This document shows positions 32,127-35,787 of a stretch of 35,787 nucleotides of DNA, piece by piece (the first letter of the stretch is position 1; each line of letters starts with the position of its first letter). Below the pieces are notes generated by a model. That model was not told the origin of the DNA. It ran no database searches and saw nothing but the letters and a program-made list of their open reading frames with translations. Position numbers and translations under genes: made by a program. The stretch comes from Gammaproteobacteria bacterium (GTDB taxonomy: Bacteria; Pseudomonadota; Gammaproteobacteria; Pseudomonadales; Oceanobacteraceae), in NCBI GenBank assembly GCA_013373125.1, contig JABXIK010000099.1, positions 1 to 35,787 on the forward strand. Reading direction: 5' to 3'.

Positions 32127-33347
32127 GAATGGAATACAGAACAACAGGCGTTAAAACAACGTTACTTTGAAGTGGGTCGCGATCTGGTTAGACCTTCTGC
32201 AGCGTTTCGAGATGAGAGTGTGAGCTTTGATAAAGCATTGTGGAGAAAGGTTGGCGATACTGGATTGCTTGGCTTAAGCATGCCGGAACAATATGGTGGC
32301 TCTGGGTTAAGTATAACCGATTTTTCTGCGGCTTTAGAAGGCTTTGCCGAAGGCTGTCAAGACATGGGGGTACTGGTTACCTTTGTTGCGCAAGTTGCCT
32401 TAGTTCAGTCATCGTTAGTTAATTATGGTACCCATGAACAATGTGAGAAGTGGTTGCCAAGTTTGATATCCGGTGAGAAGTTGGCGTGTTTTGCGATTAC
32501 TGAACAAGGCTGCGGCTCAGATGTACGCTCAATCAAAACACAAGTAGAAAAGACTGTAGATGGGTATGTACTAAATGGTAAAAAGTGGAATATCACCAAT
32601 GCGCCTATTGCTGATATTTGCATGACTTTTGCGAAAGTAAAAGATAAAAAAGAAAAAGCCATTTCCTGCTTTATTTTAGAAACGAATCAATCGGCTGTTA
32701 CACAGTCTGAACCGTTTAGCTTAATGGGTAATCGTGGAACACCAATCGGAAGTATTGACTTTAATGATGTGGAACTTAGTCATCGAAACCTTGTAAGCGA
32801 CGAAGAGAATGGTTTGGCCGTTTTATATTTCTCATTTTTAATTGAACGAATTTTGACGGGTGTATTAGTGTCGGGATGTATTAGACCGCTAATAAAAGAG
32901 TGTGCGCAATATTCGCAAGAACGTCACGCATTTGGTAGTCCAATTGGTAATAATCAATACGTACAGCAATATATTGTCGATATAGAAAGTAAATTAGAGT
33001 TACTAAATGGTGTGATTTTTAAAGCGCTTTATATGATCGAACAAGGTCGAGACTGCTCAAAGCTTGCATCGGTAATCAAGATGTACTCATCTGAAATCTT
33101 CCATGAATCCTCCTTAAGTGCCATGCGAGTACTGGGCAATTATGGCTATCGTCGTGAGAATTACTATGAACGTTTATTGCGTGATGCAATTGGGTTGCTA
33201 TTTGCAGGTGGTACGACAGAAATTCATAAGCGAGTAATTTGGGACTCTATTTTAAGTGATGTGAAAAACAATCCAAGAGTGCATAAAAACTTGAATTTAT
33301 CCTGGCAAGAAAATACTGCTAGGACCACCATGTCGGAGGCGGTGTAA
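32124..33347 (+). CDS. Acyl-CoA dehydrogenase family protein
   Basis: This 407-residue flavoenzyme of the acyl-CoA dehydrogenase fold would oxidise an acyl thioester at the alpha-beta bond. Visible motifs are LGLSMPEQYGGSGLS near residue 50, CFAITEQGCGSDVRSIKT near 130, LNGKKWNITNAPIADI near 155, QERHAFGSPIGNNQ near 275 and the FAD-side LLFAGGTTEIHKRVI near 357-371. The usual catalytic Glu of the MCAD group (YEGT) is Gly362 here. E241 in FLIERIL lies where isovaleryl- and long-chain enzymes keep their catalytic base. It sits between the ThiF-like protein and the exporter, with the exporter ATG overlapping its stop (TAATG), so it likely acts on the same product, perhaps on a carrier- or CoA-bound acyl chain. 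Confidence 0.88.
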   Translation: MEWNTEQQALKQRYFEVGRDLVRPSAAFRDESVSFDKALWRKVGDTGLLGLSMPEQYGGSGLSITDFSAALEGFAEGCQDMGVLVTFVAQVALVQSSLVNYGTHEQCEKWLPSLISGEKLACFAITEQGCGSDVRSIKTQVEKTVDGYVLNGKKWNITNAPIADICMTFAKVKDKKEKAISCFILETNQSAVTQSEPFSLMGNRGTPIGSIDFNDVELSHRNLVSDEENGLAVLYFSFLIERILTGVLVSGCIRPLIKECAQYSQERHAFGSPIGNNQYVQQYIVDIESKLELLNGVIFKALYMIEQGRDCSKLASVIKMYSSEIFHESSLSAMRVLGNYGYRRENYYERLLRDAIGLLFAGGTTEIHKRVIWDSILSDVKNNPRVHKNLNLSWQENTARTTMSEAV

Positions 33348-35787
33348 TGTCTACTATGTCAGGAATCGAAAAAGCAATAGATTCGACCAATCAGTTGCAT
33401 CAACGCCCATGGCTTGTGATATTGGCGTTCATTGCATTAACGGTACTTGCGCTTGGAAGTGCAGGTAAATTGCAGATTAATGCGACGCCTTACATGATTG
33501 ATAATGAGCATCCAAGCCGTGTAGCCGATCATGATAATAAAAACCTATTTAGTGGTACTGGTGAGCAAGCCTTCATTGCTGTTGTTAATCCTGATGGTGA
33601 TGTGTTTAACGATACAACATTGAGTGTGGTTAAGGACTTAAGTCAAAAATTCAAAACCATGACGCTGTTGACAGCATTCGATGAAGCCTTTCTTGATAAT
33701 GTTGCGCTTAAGTCACAAGAAGCAAAATCTCTGATTGGTGAGTTAAAACAAGCGGGTTTATCCTCGAATGATGTTTATCGTCTAAAAGGATTAATGATTT
33801 CATTAAAAGCTGAGGGCAAGTTATCTGAAGCTGAAATAAATCAATTCGAAACTTTAATTGTACATCTTCATCCGGTTAAAAAAGTTCGTTCATTGTTAAC
33901 CATGGAGAATATCATGCCAACAGAGGACGGTATCGATATTCATCCATTATTAAATCGTAAGTCTGGTGATCCAACTGCTACCGAATTAAAACAAGAGGTT
34001 ATGAGTAATCCATTGTACATCGATGGCTTAATATCTAGTGCGGCAGATGCCACAAGCATTCAAGTGGAATTTAATATTGCTGAGGATGATTCTCCTTCTA
34101 TGTTGTTGGCGTTTCAGGAAATCAATAACATTATCAATAACAGCGAATTAGCATCTAATAAAGTACATCTAAGTGGTCCTCCGATGATTGCCGCTGAAAC
34201 GGCTTCCAATATGGAAAAGGACAATCAAACCCTTTTGCCTGGTGTGTTACTGGTGATTCTATTCGTACTTTTTATTAGCTTTGGTCGAATCCAAGGTATG
34301 GTGATTCCTATGCTTATCGCCATTATTAGCTTGATTTGGACGTTGGCGGTAATGAGTGCCATGGGAGTGAAACAAAATATTATTACGTCTATGCTTCCCG
34401 TTTTTATTATTGCCATTGCGGTGTGTGATGCTATTCACTTCTTGTCGGATTATTACCGTCATTTACCTGCTAATGCGGATCGTGAGCAGCGCTCACAGGC
34501 TGCTTCTGCTGCGATTAAACAGTTATTCTGGCCAATGCTTATAACAACGATCACAACTGCTCTTGGCTTTGTGTCATTGGCTTGGACTGAAGTCACCTTT
34601 ATTAAAGAGTTTGGTGTGTTTGTGGGCATCGGTGTGATATTGGCCTGGGTCATTACTATCTTCTTCTTGCCTACGATGTTGGTGTTATGGAAAGCACAGC
34701 CTCCAAAGTGGGGGCTATTGGCCAGTGATCGAATGGACGGCGGGTTATCTGCATTTGCTTCTATTTCAAAATATGCCAAGCCAGCTATTGTTTTTACGTT
34801 AGCCTTAATTGTGGTGTGCGCGGCAGTTATCAGTCAGCAGCTAAAAGTTGATAACCAAGTAATAGGTTACTTTGAAGAAGACAGTCAAATACGGGTAGAC
34901 GATAGAGCATTGAATCAGCATTTTGGTGGCACCACACCCATTAGTATCATGATTGAAACCAATGATGTGGATGCTTTCAAAAAGAGTGAGTACGTCAATG
35001 CTTTAGAATTAATTGAAAATCGTCTTAAGTCACATGATTTGGTTGGATATACCTATGGCTTGCCTGATTTCATCAAACGCTTAAATCAAGCTTTGAATAA
35101 TGATTTATCCAATCAAGCTTATGTGTTGCCTGAAAATTTAAGCTCTGAGCTCATTTCTCAATACTACTTATTGTATGAGAACGGGAATGGACGAGACTTA
35201 TTTGATGTTGTAGATCGTCGTTATCAAAACTCTCGCGTATTGGCTATCTTGCACTCGGACAAGTCATCAGAAGTGAGTGTGATCATGAATGATGTTTTAT
35301 CTTACGCAGCCAGTGTCTTGCCAGCGGGTACAAAAGTTCGTATTTCAGGTTACGGTGAAATATTAGTCGCGACCACTAATGCGGTTGTTTGGGGTCAAGT
35401 AACGAGTCTAATTCTAGCCAGTATATTGATCACGCTGGTGGTAATGGCAATTTTCCGCTCGCCTAGTATTGGGTTAGTGGTGCCTCTGCCTTTGATTTTG
35501 ACCTTACTGGGTGTGTTCACAATTATGGCGCTCACTGGTACTAATCTCGATATTGGTACCTCTATCATCGCGGCTATTTCGTTCGGAATTGGGATCGACT
35601 ATTCCATTCATATTATTGCCGCGCTGAAAGCCAGTTCGGCCGAATCTAGAATGGCTCGTATTCAAGAGGCATTAAACAAATGCGCTAAACCCATATTAAT
35701 TAATACATTAGCCTTAGGCTTTGGCTTCTTAGTATTAACGCTTTCTGGTTATCAAGCGCTAATTAATCTGGGTTACTTTATTTCTAT
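33347..35787 (+). CDS. MMPL/RND-family exporter (3' end cut by window)
   Basis: An open reading frame of 813 codons runs to the window end with no stop. It starts at ATG 33347 with GGAGG (33335-33339) 7 nt upstream, overlapping the previous stop. The protein has the RND layout: one helix at about residues 21-40, a periplasmic domain to about 290, then helices near 295-450. IAVCDAIHFLSDYYRHL near 358 belongs to this first bundle. A second single helix near 480-500, a second periplasmic domain and a second bundle containing GIGIDYSIHIIAAL near 745-760 follow. This is the COG1033/MMPL type, which exports lipids and hydrophobic metabolites in other bacteria, and is not a tripartite drug-efflux AcrB. 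Substrate is probably the product of the two preceding genes (inference). The last ~30-60 residues are likely missing. Confidence 0.85.
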   Translation, partial: MSTMSGIEKAIDSTNQLHQRPWLVILAFIALTVLALGSAGKLQINATPYMIDNEHPSRVADHDNKNLFSGTGEQAFIAVVNPDGDVFNDTTLSVVKDLSQKFKTMTLLTAFDEAFLDNVALKSQEAKSLIGELKQAGLSSNDVYRLKGLMISLKAEGKLSEAEINQFETLIVHLHPVKKVRSLLTMENIMPTEDGIDIHPLLNRKSGDPTATELKQEVMSNPLYIDGLISSAADATSIQVEFNIAEDDSPSMLLAFQEINNIINNSELASNKVHLSGPPMIAAETASNMEKDNQTLLPGVLLVILFVLFISFGRIQGMVIPMLIAIISLIWTLAVMSAMGVKQNIITSMLPVFIIAIAVCDAIHFLSDYYRHLPANADREQRSQAASAAIKQLFWPMLITTITTALGFVSLAWTEVTFIKEFGVFVGIGVILAWVITIFFLPTMLVLWKAQPPKWGLLASDRMDGGLSAFASISKYAKPAIVFTLALIVVCAAVISQQLKVDNQVIGYFEEDSQIRVDDRALNQHFGGTTPISIMIETNDVDAFKKSEYVNALELIENRLKSHDLVGYTYGLPDFIKRLNQALNNDLSNQAYVLPENLSSELISQYYLLYENGNGRDLFDVVDRRYQNSRVLAILHSDKSSEVSVIMNDVLSYAASVLPAGTKVRISGYGEILVATTNAVVWGQVTSLILASILITLVVMAIFRSPSIGLVVPLPLILTLLGVFTIMALTGTNLDIGTSIIAAISFGIGIDYSIHIIAALKASSAESRMARIQEALNKCAKPILINTLALGFGFLVLTLSGYQALINLGYFIS

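Noticed and set aside
1..35787. CRISPR arrays, insertion sequences, tRNA or rRNA genes
   Set aside because: I saw no regularly spaced direct repeats, transposase motifs, CCA-ended cloverleaf candidates or rRNA-like sequence on either strand.

Overview
The window looks like part of a gammaproteobacterial chromosome. The dnaE-accA-tilS order, a 367-residue PurC of the marine gammaproteobacterial type, yqcC, ychJ, a DUF3549 protein, an oadGAB sodium pump and a Csr/Rsm-type small RNA together suggest a marine Oceanospirillales-like bacterium (Bermanella/Oleispira/Thalassolituus type). That placement is an inference; no rRNA or tRNA gene is present to confirm it.

Layout. 1-2221 (minus): ychJ (cut by the window edge), a DUF3549 gene overlapping it by 4 bp, and cobS. 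2271-5250 (plus): yqcC, a 370-bp AT-rich gap with DnaA-box-like sites, a small membrane/coiled-coil protein, a cysteine-rich RCC1-like lipoprotein and a DUF1499 membrane protein. 5354-13229 (plus): housekeeping block dnaE, accA, tilS (4-bp overlap with accA), then deaD behind a structured 305-bp leader. 13289-15121: divergent pair of a periplasmic solute-binding protein and an NAPE-PLD-like metallo-hydrolase lipoprotein. 15232-15386: an unlabelled small RNA with regularly spaced GGA hairpins and a terminator, most likely a CsrA/RsmA-sequestering RNA. 15747-19124: oadG-oadA-oadB, a Na+-translocating oxaloacetate decarboxylase. 19292-23987: a small unknown gene, a three-gene operon encoding a ZorA/ZorB-like ion-driven motor plus a CxxC/HxH small protein, and an unknown Rossmann-like protein. 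24089-29176: a membrane-anchored penicillin-acylase family Ntn hydrolase, purC, a glutathione S-transferase and a PhnA/YjdM protein. 29235-35787: a PAS protein facing a tightly coupled operon (ThiF/E1-like protein with an acyltransferase-like C-terminus, an acyl-CoA dehydrogenase, and an MMPL/RND exporter cut by the window end), with a perfect 21-bp dyad between the two.

How it fits together. The left and central parts are core metabolism and replication. Two segments stand out as accessory systems. The first is the ZorAB-like motor operon, which has a third gene that is not a recognisable ZorC, ZorD or ZorE. The second is the ThiF-acyltransferase/acyl-CoA dehydrogenase/MMPL operon, which reads like a pathway that activates, modifies and exports a lipid-like or N-acylated small molecule. 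Neither function can be proved from sequence alone. The sRNA is the best-supported feature outside the protein-coding genes.
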